Shown one piece after another: positions 1-8,957 of a stretch of DNA of 21,924 nucleotides (position 1 is its first letter; each line of letters starts with the position of its first letter). Source of the stretch: a virus; the IMG/VR virus record IMGVR_UViG_3300005581_000157, positions 1-21,924 of that record; one strand, 5' to 3'. Under the pieces are notes generated by a model, which worked only from the letters and a program-made list of their open reading frames with translations, was not told the origin of the DNA and did not search any database. A program made the position numbers and the translations under genes.

Positions 1-3000
1 TCTTTAACTAGCTTGTAGGTGTCACCAATGGTTCGTAAACCCGATGGGCCACCATAGTCACCGCCTGGCTTGCCCGTTGCGGCATTCACTAATCCACCAA
101 ACTCTCGAACACCAAACAACAAGTTGGTCATGAAAGAAATGTTTTCTTTTATTAAATGTCCAAGAATCGATAGCGGGTCTTCCCAATCCCAATCGCCGGA
201 GTCCCCTGGCGTTAATGCGTCCTTCATTGCTTTAACTAAGATGACGGGAACGGTGTAGAGCAACAGGTAGTCAGCGGCTAATTCAGCGCGTGAGACGTCT
301 CTAGCTTTTCGGGTCATGGTTTTTTCAACACCCACATTTAATGCGGCATTAAAAAAACTATAAAACGTCGTGAACAGTTTTAACGCTGGACCACCCCGCT
401 CAATGGCCGCTAAATCCTTACCGGTGCCAGAGCCTTGTGCGTCAATCACCGCCTGGTCAGCTAGTGCAACCGATCGCTCTTGGTCGCTGCCTGAAGCGAT
501 CGCTTTTTCATACGCTCCCCACCAAGTAGGAATGTCGACCAATTGTTGCGCTCGAAGCATTAAGGCATAGGCACCTGCATCGATGTTTCTACGCAGATCA
601 CTTTGTCCTTTAACGACTGAGCGCAATTCAGCCAATTCGCGCATGCGTGTTAAAAACCGGTTTTCCATAAACGACGACATGGCTGCAATTTCACCGGCTG
701 TCTCGATGGGATGGGCCATAAACTTTTGTAAGCCGCGAACAATCCACGGAGCACCGACACGAACGACGGATTGCGTAATTCCAAAAGGCTGCGTTAAGGC
801 TGACATCACATTAAAACCGAGACCAGCAACAGAGACGCCTTGCCGAATCCAGCCTAGACTTTTCTCTGCCGCGTTAGCTGCACCGCGGTCGCCTTCAGCC
901 GTGTCTTTTAACCAGGACTTAAATTGCTGATGAACTTGTGCTCCGTATTTCTCGCGCATTACTTCAGCAATTTTTGAATCTTTAATTAATCGATTGGTAT
1001 CAATTAACCATTCATGCCAGGCCAAGTCGTGAATAACTTCATTGACGCCTTGGTAAATGCCATCCAATGAATACAACAGTGGTCTATTTTTTACGGCATC
1101 AGCGCGGGTCTTCGTAAACGATCTGCGTGTTGTCGCAGAGGTATAGGCACTTTGTAATTGTTTCTTAGCCTCTTCAGCTTCTAATTGCGTCTCAGCTCGC
1201 TCACTTGCCATGGGGTCATACTTGATGGGGTAATAACCACCGCGAAGGTTTAAATCTTGACCGTCTCTGGTTTGAACTTGTAATGCTCTGACCTCAATCC
1301 AAGTAGGCTCTTTACCCATGACGCGCTTTTCTTTAGCGGCAATCAATGGACGATACGATTCAAAGTGATCCCACACACTTTGCACGAACTGCCAATCCGC
1401 CGCGGTCAAGGTATCTAAGACCGGTTTAATTTGAGACAGGGTCCAACCTTCACCATCCAGCAAACGCTGCTGGTTACCCTCGTTGCCCATATTTAAAGCA
1501 ACAGCCAATACCGCTTCATGGTTTAGGCTTCGATTGATGCTTGGAAAAAACTGACCCTTACCGCCCAACTTTCCTTGGGCCAATACCGGTTTGATTAATT
1601 CAGTTAATGCTTGTGTTGCTTCCTTACGCATTTGAATTTCTTGATCCCCTGCCACATTGGCAGGTCGGATGATGTATTCCCAAAGGAAACCACCATCGAA
1701 ACCACCGTCCATAATGCGCGCCCAGGTGGCTGCTTTAATATGAGCAGCCCAAAACTTCTTAACTGAATCCAACGCTTGGCCAGATAACGTGTTCGATGTT
1801 CTGTTGTTGGCTTGCCTGTCACCAGCATAATTAGTAATACTGGCCACGATATCGTTGCGAATAGCTGCAAATTCACGCGCATCTTTGGCTGTCAATAACT
1901 TATTTTTAAGTCGACCCAAATGTTCAATTTGCTCAATCGTGTCGCGCAATCCTCGAATTTCTTCGACCGTCATATTTTTATAATTCTGACGATAAAGCTC
2001 GTTCTCTAATGATGGCGGTATGTTGGGCTCAATACCTGCGTCGCGTTGAGACTCAATCCATGTTGCTAGACTGGTTTGCTTATCAATAGACTTTAAGCTG
2101 GCGCTTGGCACAAAACTAAAGCGCTCCAGCATTTGTGCGATCTGATCGTAATACTCAGGGTCGAGCGTTTTGCTACGCTTATCAAAGCGCTTGAAATACG
2201 CCACCGCTTTTAAGACTTCAACTTGCGCAGCCATAGCTTCTTTGGCAGCGGTCGCATTGATGATTTGATTGCGCTTTTCTTCTGCTGCTTTGGCCACATC
2301 ATTTTTAATGAATGCGTCCTGTGCTGCTTTGGCTGCTCGCACTTCGGCTGCGGTATATTGCGATGGCTTTAAATCGCGGATACGCGTGCGCGCAATGAGC
2401 CTGGCAGCAAACTCTCTAGCCGCCTTGGGTATTAATGGCGCGGTAATTTTAGAGCCCTTGCTATTTGTTCTACCCGTATCTTCACGAACATTTAGCGCAG
2501 TCTCTAGTGCTTTGGCTTCTGTATAAAGCGCCTTTAAACGCATGTCATTGTGAATGGCTGCGTCTGCTGCACGTTGGATAGCTTCGGGTGTGGCCAGCTC
2601 ACCATGGCGCTCGAGCATGTATTTATCAGCCAGCAACGAAATCGCGTCCGCCGGTTTAGGCGAGGCTGCAATAGTACGGACCAGCTCATCGCCTGAAGTC
2701 AGACCAAACAACTCCGCTACCAGATCAGGCGCTATCCCTTCTTTGGCAATCATTTTTAAATCAGTCAAACGCGCAACAACGGCGTCATCCAACCCCATGG
2801 AATTGACAACAGCCGCTGACAACCTACCTGATGCAAGCCCTTCCAAGTTTAAACTTGACCCTGGTAGCTCGTCGGTAAAAATGGTGGGGTCCACAAAGCT
2901 TGAATACTGCGTGCGACCTGATAGCTCTTCTTGGAACCTTTCTTCAAACTCAGTCAGATCGTGGCGACCATCTTCGTCTTTGGTCAGGTAGCCATCTTCA

Positions 3001-6000
3001 GCTAACGATGCACCCATCTCATCAATGCTTAAACCACCTTCAGCACGGACGACCGGTTTACCAAATAAGGGGAACGGTATTTTTTCATCCAAGCCCCACT
3101 GGCTAGAGACTTCTTCACGACGCAATCCACCCAGCTTGGCCATGGCCACAAAGAGTGAATCAATTTGTGGGTCAACCATGCCAGGCATCGATTTGCGTGG
3201 CTCGGTCGTTTTTAGTTTGTCGTCCGCCGATATCTTAGCTGTTAAGAATTGCCAAGCTCGGTAGATGGGCTGCGACATAATTTCGCGACGGGCATCCATC
3301 ACCGCTTCGTTGCGCAATCCTTTGGCTGTCGCTTGCAGCTCTTTTAATACTTTGCTGCGTGCGTTACCCAGCCACTTCATGTCAGCCAAGCCACGCACTT
3401 GCAACTCATCAATGGCTTGTTGAGTCGCCGCTACTCCGAGATCGTGGTACGCCTTAAAGTCAGCAATTAAGCCAGCACTGTTTTCTGGGGTGAACAATGG
3501 GCCCATCGCCCTGGCTGATTCAGCCGCTTTGATTTGCTCTGTGGTTGCCAGCATGCGATCAAACACACCACGCACTTCGTCGCTTAGTTCGACATTGAGA
3601 TTTTTGAGCTCTTTGTAAATGTTTAGCAACCAAGACCGAAACTTTTGGAATACCGATTGCAGCTCGAGTGTTGGAGCATTACCTTCAAAGGCATACGCTT
3701 CAAAGCCGCGTGCAAATGTCTCATGGTATTGCCGCTGCTCTTCTAGCGGCATCGACGTCCAAATCGAAATAGCGGACCGCTCTGGCGTGGCTTTAATGCC
3801 GAGCCAATCGAGCACAATATTCATGTCGTTAACTATGGACATCTCAGCGTCAGATGCGCCAAGCGCTTTGGACATGCCTTCAATACGCGCAGCTAGATCG
3901 GCCTGAACTTGTAAAAAGAAGTGGCCTGATTCATGGAGGAACGTGGATAAGTCAGCGTTTTTAAGTAACGCAATAATTGATGGTACGCGGGTGATATCGT
4001 CGCCAAAAGATATGGCGCCGCGAGCTTGCTGGTTTAGTTCTCCGGCTTTGTCGGAAGATTGCGCATCCCCGCTGAGTACATCTCCACCGGATTGTCTGCT
4101 CGTGGTTTCTCGTACCTGGCGATCTGCGCTTTCAATCCCAGAACGAATGGATTGTCCGGCGAATAATCCGGCAACGCTTCCAGCCGAGCCAGGGATTTCT
4201 TCAGATGATCCAGTTGTGATGCCATCGAGTTTCTCCTGATATTCGTGACTAAACGCCACTTGAGTATCGTACCAAAACTGACCTGCGAACGACACACCTT
4301 CTACCGAAGCAGCAACACGGAATGCGAGTTCTTCTAGCTCGTCAGCTTTCCGTTCCATTGTAATTGAGATTTCCTCATCACTCAACTCATTAAAATCGCT
4401 CATCCCGTAGCGCTGCTCAAACTCCGGCACATATTGGATACGCACACCCACTGCTGCCGGCATGCCCCCGGCAGATGCTTCGCTCATACGCCGACCGTCA
4501 ACAATAACGGTCAGAAATTCCACGCCTTCTTTGGCAAGTTCAGCCAGCATTTGCTCAAGCTTTTCTTGGGCAGCCGCCTCGCGGAAATAAATCTCCACGC
4601 CAGGACGATGGCGTAAGGGGTCATACTTCTCGTTGGCACGCAAGACACGCGACAAGAAGGTGCTGTCTTGCTGCGCTGCTTGTGCCTGGCGCAGCATCTC
4701 CGCCCACAGCGTGTTGGCGTTGTAGCCCTCACGGGTGACAACCTCCAAATCTAGCGAGCGCTCGACGCCGCCGTAGCGACCCTCGGTGGACAGTGCTTTA
4801 GAAGCCAGCACCATGTTGCCTTCGTCAGCTTCGTAGATGGCAATGCGTATCTCGTTGGCCAAGCGCGCCATGTCGGCGTCGGTTGGCACAAAATCCACGC
4901 CTTGGGTGTCTGCCGACATTTGCGTCGATAGGCCGCCAACAAAACGGTCAACCTCACGCTCTAGCGCAGCAAGCTCGGAACGGGCAGCAACCTTCCTAGC
5001 AGCAACATCTTGAAGGCGCTGGTTGGCGCGCTCGACGTTGGCCAGCAGCCTGGTAGCTTCTGCGGGTGGGCGTACAATCTTTTGCAGTTCGGCGATGCGC
5101 TTTTTTGATCCCTTGTACGGTTCAATCTCACCGGACTGAAGGCGGCGCAGCTCGTCTATTTCGGCTGCATGCATTTGCTCATGCGCCTCGATTGCTTTGA
5201 CGGCTTTTGCTGTGTCCTCGCTGGCTGTAGCCACGTCTTTGCTTGGAGGCGAGGCATCGATAATCGAGCGCAACTCTTTCACGCGTGCTTGCTGTGACGT
5301 GCCAGTCAGGCTTGCCTCAAGCTCAAAGGAGCCCCCCTCGCCGGCTGCGTTGGTCCAGTTATTGATGGTCCAGACTTCTTTTTCAACAAACCACACCACG
5401 GCTTGCAGATCGTCGTCGTTGATGTTGGCCAGCGTGTTATTCGTAGCTAGTTGCGCGTCGTCGCGAATAGCTGTAGCTGCTGCGGTAAACACATCCTGAC
5501 CAAAGCCAAATTGCAGCGTCGTTGTAGCATCTTCACGCATGTCGCCTGAGACGCCAGTTTCAGCCATGCTTGGAATGCGTCGGCCACCAGACAAGCGCTG
5601 CAACATGCGCGCTGCCCATACGTCGATGGTTGCTCGTTCGCGAAATCCAATCAGGTTGCCAGAGAAGTTCAGCGCTTTGGGTGCAGTGCCGCCACGGGCA
5701 ATGTCCGGATCAGCGTTCTTAACCACACGCCACAAGTCCACCATGGCGCGGATGACATTCTTGCCGTTGAACCCGTACTTTGCGCCGCTCTCTTTTGTTG
5801 GCAGTAACGCGTCAGGAATCTCGCGTGCGGAGCGAACCGCTTGCAGTTTCTGCTGGTACTCCGGCAGCGCCTTAATAGCTTTCTTGCTCAAGCCTTCTGC
5901 CATGCGATCGTTGAACCAGGCGCGCAGGTCGATCTCGAGATCATCTAAGTTACTTGCCCATTGCTCCCACTGCGGCATTAGCTCATCAAAGTCACCGCGC

Positions 6001-8954
6001 ATGGCTCGACGCATCGCGTCAACCGCGTTGTACCAATTGTCGCGTACTGGCGTGTTAGGGCTAGTTGCGCCCAGCAAGTCGGCAAACAGATCACCCAGTC
6101 CGCCAAACTCCTGACGTAAGCGCGAGCGCATAGCCTTGTACCAACCAGCCTGGGCCAGGATATTTTGCGCATTCTTGTCGCCGGTTTGCGCACGCACGAA
6201 GATGTTTCGCACTTCCTCGAGCATGCCACGCGCAATCGCGTTGACACGGCGCGTGTAGTTTGCAGTGTTAGGCACCAGCGCATTACCATCAGCACCTGCG
6301 CTGAAATCGTAAGGCGTGTTCTGGTATTCGTGCAGGACCTTTCCGTCCTTTATTTGGCTACGCACATAAATAAGCGGAGCCCACCCTTGCGACGTGGGGT
6401 GCGCCAGTTTATGGCCACGCACAACTTGCGTCAGTTGTGCCACCGTCATGCCAATAGCAATCGCGCTGGCTTCAATTGAAGTGCGCTCCTCTGGACTAAT
6501 GTTTGCCCGTGTACCGGTAGCACGCTGGCCGCGCTCTGCCACCATTTGCAGATTGTCTACCTTGGAATCGTTGGTTCCTGACTGATTGAGAATATTTGTA
6601 GCTACATTTTTTCCATCAATCTCAGAAAGATATTGTTTTGCAAATGCTGGATTAAGAACAATTTCGCCCTCACCAACATTACCCAACACTGCGTTACCTT
6701 CTTTAATAGCTTGCAATAAATCTTTGATCGGAATGCGAAATGTGCCAGTTACCCTATTTGCGCGAGTTACACCAAATTGTTTTGTCCAATTTGCCATACC
6801 AGAAGTTGGCAAACCTCGGCCACCACCATTAGTAAGCGAAGTTGCAAGCATTTCATCACGATTAACAGATTCCCATTTTTTGGAAAGATGATTTTCGTGA
6901 TCAGCAACGCGAGTCAATACAACATTGCCATTTTCATCTACATTAAGATTACCGTTTCCAGCAAACGTGCCATTGGCTAAAGAAACTTCTGGAACTCCAG
7001 GATGATTTCCACCAAATGCTTCATTTGATAAACGTCCAATTTCTTGTAATACGCTTTGAGCATTTAAATTGTTTGGGTTATTTACCGCCATCTGATCCAA
7101 CGCCGGACCCGTCACGCTTTCAGCTTGCGTTTTTAATTGGTATCGTTGGACCAGCTCTTCCGTTGTAATTCCTAGTTTGGCTGCTTGAACTGCATAAAAG
7201 CTTGCCAGCAAATCGGCATAGGCGGCATTGGTCTCTGTCGTAAACCTGCCCGTTGCGTTTAATTCGTTTAGGAATTGATCGCGAACTTTTCCTTTTGACT
7301 CGTTAAACACCTCATCATTTTTTGTCTCAATCAGTATCTTTTCTAACTGAGCATTCATTTCCTGATTAAAGGTTTTAGCGTATTGCTCGCTCTCTTTAAA
7401 CGTATAGCCATTGGGGTCTAGCTGAATGTTATCGATGAGCTTTTGGTTTAAGTCCGTGCCAGAAATATTGGCGACATACTCGGCTGTGGGTATCCGAATA
7501 AAACCATTGCTTTGTACGGCGTCGTTTAATTGTTCTGCAACGCTTGGCAATACTTTGGCAACTTCTTCTGCAACACCCGATTGCATCAAGGTCTGAGCGG
7601 AAATATAAATATCTTGCGCTGGTGTGCCGTCGGTTGTGGCTGATACAAAGCTTTGAAATGTTTCTGTGTCGCGTGCGCGAAGCTTGGACTCTTCTGTGGC
7701 TGCGGTAATGGTTTCAATGAACTGCTTGGTGCGCGTTGACTGCTGGGTCTTTTGTTCGTGGCTTTGTAAATCAGTGACCACGGACTGCATCAGTTTGCCA
7801 ACAGCGACATTGCCGCCTGAACCAATGATGGTGGCAATAACAGTTTGTGCAACCGCTGCGGGTTGCTCCCGCAAGAACGACTCAAAACTTCGATCGGGAT
7901 GCAGGGTTGCATACGTGTCGAGATTTTGCAGTAGTGTTGTGGAAACCTCACCAGGTATCTCAAGCGCAAGATTGTTTAAGAACATGCGAGAAAGGGACGA
8001 CCCGATTTTTACGTCTTTGACTAATTTTAAAATCGGTGCAATTTCAAACGCTGCTTCTAGTCCACCCTGGCGTAATCCATAACCTAATGCTGCTCCTGGC
8101 TCAAGTCCTTCTTTTCTGGCTTCGTTGTACGCAGTGCCCCCTGCTGATGTGGCCAATAATGACAGTGAAGCATAGGGTCCCACAATAGGAATGAAGGCTG
8201 TTGGTACGATCAGCATGTTTTGCACAAACGACTGAACGCCTGATTGCACGCCACCACCACCAATGGATTGATCGGGCGGACTTATTCTCTCTGCTGTCGC
8301 TTTTGCTAATTCTGCTTCGTTTTTCCAATAGTTACCAAAAGCGCGCAAGGAATCGCGCAACGGGCTGTTGGCATCATTTACTTTTTTAATTCTGGCGGCC
8401 ATCGATTCTGGCAGCAGCGATAAACCTAGATTGCTGTTGGCATCAATTAGATTAGCAAAGTTTTCGCTACCTGCACGCCATGCTCCAGCGAAGCCAGAAC
8501 TTAGACTATATGTTGCAGCGCCAACTTCATTGACTAGACCACTATCGCCTTTTGAAAAAATATAATTTAACGATCGCTCGATAATGGAGAGTGACTGTGA
8601 ATCGTCATGCGCTAACTTTGCAAAATCAGCATTAGTATATTTTTGACGCAGTACAGGCGCTTTAGCCGTATTGTCGTCGAGTGCTTTTAATTGAACTTGT
8701 CGAGCACTGTCTTGTGGCAGGGTTTGCACCACCGCCGTTGGGACGTTAAGCACCGCGGCGTCTTGCTTTTGTTTTGCGTAGACATCGGGGTTGGTTGACA
8801 AGGCTGGGACGGTTGTAGCTTTATATAACTGTCGTTGCCGTGCACGCTCTTCTTCTGCAAATTGAACCATTGGGTCAACACTGTCGACACCTGGGCTAGT
8901 TTGTTGACGCATGCGCGCACCATTACGGAGAACATCGATGTAATCGTTATCCAT
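1..8954 (-). CDS. Giant polyvalent-type virion/ejection protein (3' end beyond window)
   Basis: From ATG 8954 the frame stays open for at least 2984 codons and leaves the left edge without a stop. Regions by residue: 140-400 helical with hydrophobic spans (FIPIVGPYASLSLLATSAGG near 257; TVIATIIGSGGNVAVG near 375); 430-620 helical, ending LGITTEELVQRYQL; 660-790 ADP-ribosyltransferase-like (R682, S706, E762/E764); 820-1215 possible HhH-glycosylase-like (D1111, R1116); 1262-1340 coiled coil; 1345-1590 a conserved block with RPGVEIYF and TVIVDGRR; 1674-1678 HESGH zincin motif with E1752; about 1974 GGLSIDEMGASL; 2645-2914 a helical module resembling the C-terminal LPD38-type domain of large polyvalent proteins. 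Its place equals T7 gp16, so it is probably packaged and ejected. Domain names are motif-based. GAGG lies 12 bases before the ATG. Confidence 0.88.
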   Translation of the reverse strand, partial: MDNDYIDVLRNGARMRQQTSPGVDSVDPMVQFAEEERARQRQLYKATTVPALSTNPDVYAKQKQDAAVLNVPTAVVQTLPQDSARQVQLKALDDNTAKAPVLRQKYTNADFAKLAHDDSQSLSIIERSLNYIFSKGDSGLVNEVGAATYSLSSGFAGAWRAGSENFANLIDANSNLGLSLLPESMAARIKKVNDANSPLRDSLRAFGNYWKNEAELAKATAERISPPDQSIGGGGVQSGVQSFVQNMLIVPTAFIPIVGPYASLSLLATSAGGTAYNEARKEGLEPGAALGYGLRQGGLEAAFEIAPILKLVKDVKIGSSLSRMFLNNLALEIPGEVSTTLLQNLDTYATLHPDRSFESFLREQPAAVAQTVIATIIGSGGNVAVGKLMQSVVTDLQSHEQKTQQSTRTKQFIETITAATEESKLRARDTETFQSFVSATTDGTPAQDIYISAQTLMQSGVAEEVAKVLPSVAEQLNDAVQSNGFIRIPTAEYVANISGTDLNQKLIDNIQLDPNGYTFKESEQYAKTFNQEMNAQLEKILIETKNDEVFNESKGKVRDQFLNELNATGRFTTETNAAYADLLASFYAVQAAKLGITTEELVQRYQLKTQAESVTGPALDQMAVNNPNNLNAQSVLQEIGRLSNEAFGGNHPGVPEVSLANGTFAGNGNLNVDENGNVVLTRVADHENHLSKKWESVNRDEMLATSLTNGGGRGLPTSGMANWTKQFGVTRANRVTGTFRIPIKDLLQAIKEGNAVLGNVGEGEIVLNPAFAKQYLSEIDGKNVATNILNQSGTNDSKVDNLQMVAERGQRATGTRANISPEERTSIEASAIAIGMTVAQLTQVVRGHKLAHPTSQGWAPLIYVRSQIKDGKVLHEYQNTPYDFSAGADGNALVPNTANYTRRVNAIARGMLEEVRNIFVRAQTGDKNAQNILAQAGWYKAMRSRLRQEFGGLGDLFADLLGATSPNTPVRDNWYNAVDAMRRAMRGDFDELMPQWEQWASNLDDLEIDLRAWFNDRMAEGLSKKAIKALPEYQQKLQAVRSAREIPDALLPTKESGAKYGFNGKNVIRAMVDLWRVVKNADPDIARGGTAPKALNFSGNLIGFRERATIDVWAARMLQRLSGGRRIPSMAETGVSGDMREDATTTLQFGFGQDVFTAAATAIRDDAQLATNNTLANINDDDLQAVVWFVEKEVWTINNWTNAAGEGGSFELEASLTGTSQQARVKELRSIIDASPPSKDVATASEDTAKAVKAIEAHEQMHAAEIDELRRLQSGEIEPYKGSKKRIAELQKIVRPPAEATRLLANVERANQRLQDVAARKVAARSELAALEREVDRFVGGLSTQMSADTQGVDFVPTDADMARLANEIRIAIYEADEGNMVLASKALSTEGRYGGVERSLDLEVVTREGYNANTLWAEMLRQAQAAQQDSTFLSRVLRANEKYDPLRHRPGVEIYFREAAAQEKLEQMLAELAKEGVEFLTVIVDGRRMSEASAGGMPAAVGVRIQYVPEFEQRYGMSDFNELSDEEISITMERKADELEELAFRVAASVEGVSFAGQFWYDTQVAFSHEYQEKLDGITTGSSEEIPGSAGSVAGLFAGQSIRSGIESADRQVRETTSRQSGGDVLSGDAQSSDKAGELNQQARGAISFGDDITRVPSIIALLKNADLSTFLHESGHFFLQVQADLAARIEGMSKALGASDAEMSIVNDMNIVLDWLGIKATPERSAISIWTSMPLEEQRQYHETFARGFEAYAFEGNAPTLELQSVFQKFRSWLLNIYKELKNLNVELSDEVRGVFDRMLATTEQIKAAESARAMGPLFTPENSAGLIADFKAYHDLGVAATQQAIDELQVRGLADMKWLGNARSKVLKELQATAKGLRNEAVMDARREIMSQPIYRAWQFLTAKISADDKLKTTEPRKSMPGMVDPQIDSLFVAMAKLGGLRREEVSSQWGLDEKIPFPLFGKPVVRAEGGLSIDEMGASLAEDGYLTKDEDGRHDLTEFEERFQEELSGRTQYSSFVDPTIFTDELPGSSLNLEGLASGRLSAAVVNSMGLDDAVVARLTDLKMIAKEGIAPDLVAELFGLTSGDELVRTIAASPKPADAISLLADKYMLERHGELATPEAIQRAADAAIHNDMRLKALYTEAKALETALNVREDTGRTNSKGSKITAPLIPKAAREFAARLIARTRIRDLKPSQYTAAEVRAAKAAQDAFIKNDVAKAAEEKRNQIINATAAKEAMAAQVEVLKAVAYFKRFDKRSKTLDPEYYDQIAQMLERFSFVPSASLKSIDKQTSLATWIESQRDAGIEPNIPPSLENELYRQNYKNMTVEEIRGLRDTIEQIEHLGRLKNKLLTAKDAREFAAIRNDIVASITNYAGDRQANNRTSNTLSGQALDSVKKFWAAHIKAATWARIMDGGFDGGFLWEYIIRPANVAGDQEIQMRKEATQALTELIKPVLAQGKLGGKGQFFPSINRSLNHEAVLAVALNMGNEGNQQRLLDGEGWTLSQIKPVLDTLTAADWQFVQSVWDHFESYRPLIAAKEKRVMGKEPTWIEVRALQVQTRDGQDLNLRGGYYPIKYDPMASERAETQLEAEEAKKQLQSAYTSATTRRSFTKTRADAVKNRPLLYSLDGIYQGVNEVIHDLAWHEWLIDTNRLIKDSKIAEVMREKYGAQVHQQFKSWLKDTAEGDRGAANAAEKSLGWIRQGVSVAGLGFNVMSALTQPFGITQSVVRVGAPWIVRGLQKFMAHPIETAGEIAAMSSFMENRFLTRMRELAELRSVVKGQSDLRRNIDAGAYALMLRAQQLVDIPTWWGAYEKAIASGSDQERSVALADQAVIDAQGSGTGKDLAAIERGGPALKLFTTFYSFFNAALNVGVEKTMTRKARDVSRAELAADYLLLYTVPVILVKAMKDALTPGDSGDWDWEDPLSILGHLIKENISFMTNLLFGVREFGGLVNAATGKPGGDYGGPSGLRTIGDTYKLVK
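3690..3945 (-). other. Zincin metallopeptidase motif region in the giant protein
   Basis: Residues 1668-1681 include STFLHESGHFFL, a full HExxH motif: two zinc-binding histidines (H1674, H1678) and the catalytic glutamate (E1675). E1752 in ARGFEAYAF, 74 residues after the second histidine, is a good third zinc ligand. The same pairing of HESGHFF with a later GFEAY helix occurs in polyvalent phage proteins. All key residues are present, so activity is plausible. The substrate could be a host protein or the virion protein itself. Confidence 0.7.
6545..7085 (-). other. AT-rich island in the giant gene encoding an ADP-ribosyltransferase-like domain
   Basis: By hand count, G+C is 18/60 at 7021-7080 and 19/60 at 6601-6660, against 31/60 at 7081-7140 and 39/60 at 6481-6540. 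The island codes for residues about 624-804. It contains VVLTRVAD (R682), MLATSLTNG (S706) and VGEGEIVLNP (E762, E764), the order and spacing of the R-S-ExE class of ADP-ribosyltransferases. The match is by eye; the first Ser of the usual STS is Ala. The borders look like domain replacement within the giant gene. Confidence 0.5.
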
Positions 8955-8957
8955 TAT

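Noticed and set aside
2554-2991. 145-codon plus-strand open frame
   Set aside because: Antisense to the giant gene, low-complexity Ser-rich product, no family resemblance.
5539-6114. 191-codon open frame on the plus strand
   Set aside because: It lies fully antisense to the giant gene in a GC-rich part, where long shadow frames are common. Its product (Ser/Arg/Ala-rich) resembles no protein family, and all recognised genes are on the minus strand.
1-8954. N4-type virion RNA polymerase as an identity for the giant protein
   Set aside because: I found no T7-family polymerase motifs; the visible motifs point to zincin, ART-like and polyvalent-type domains instead.
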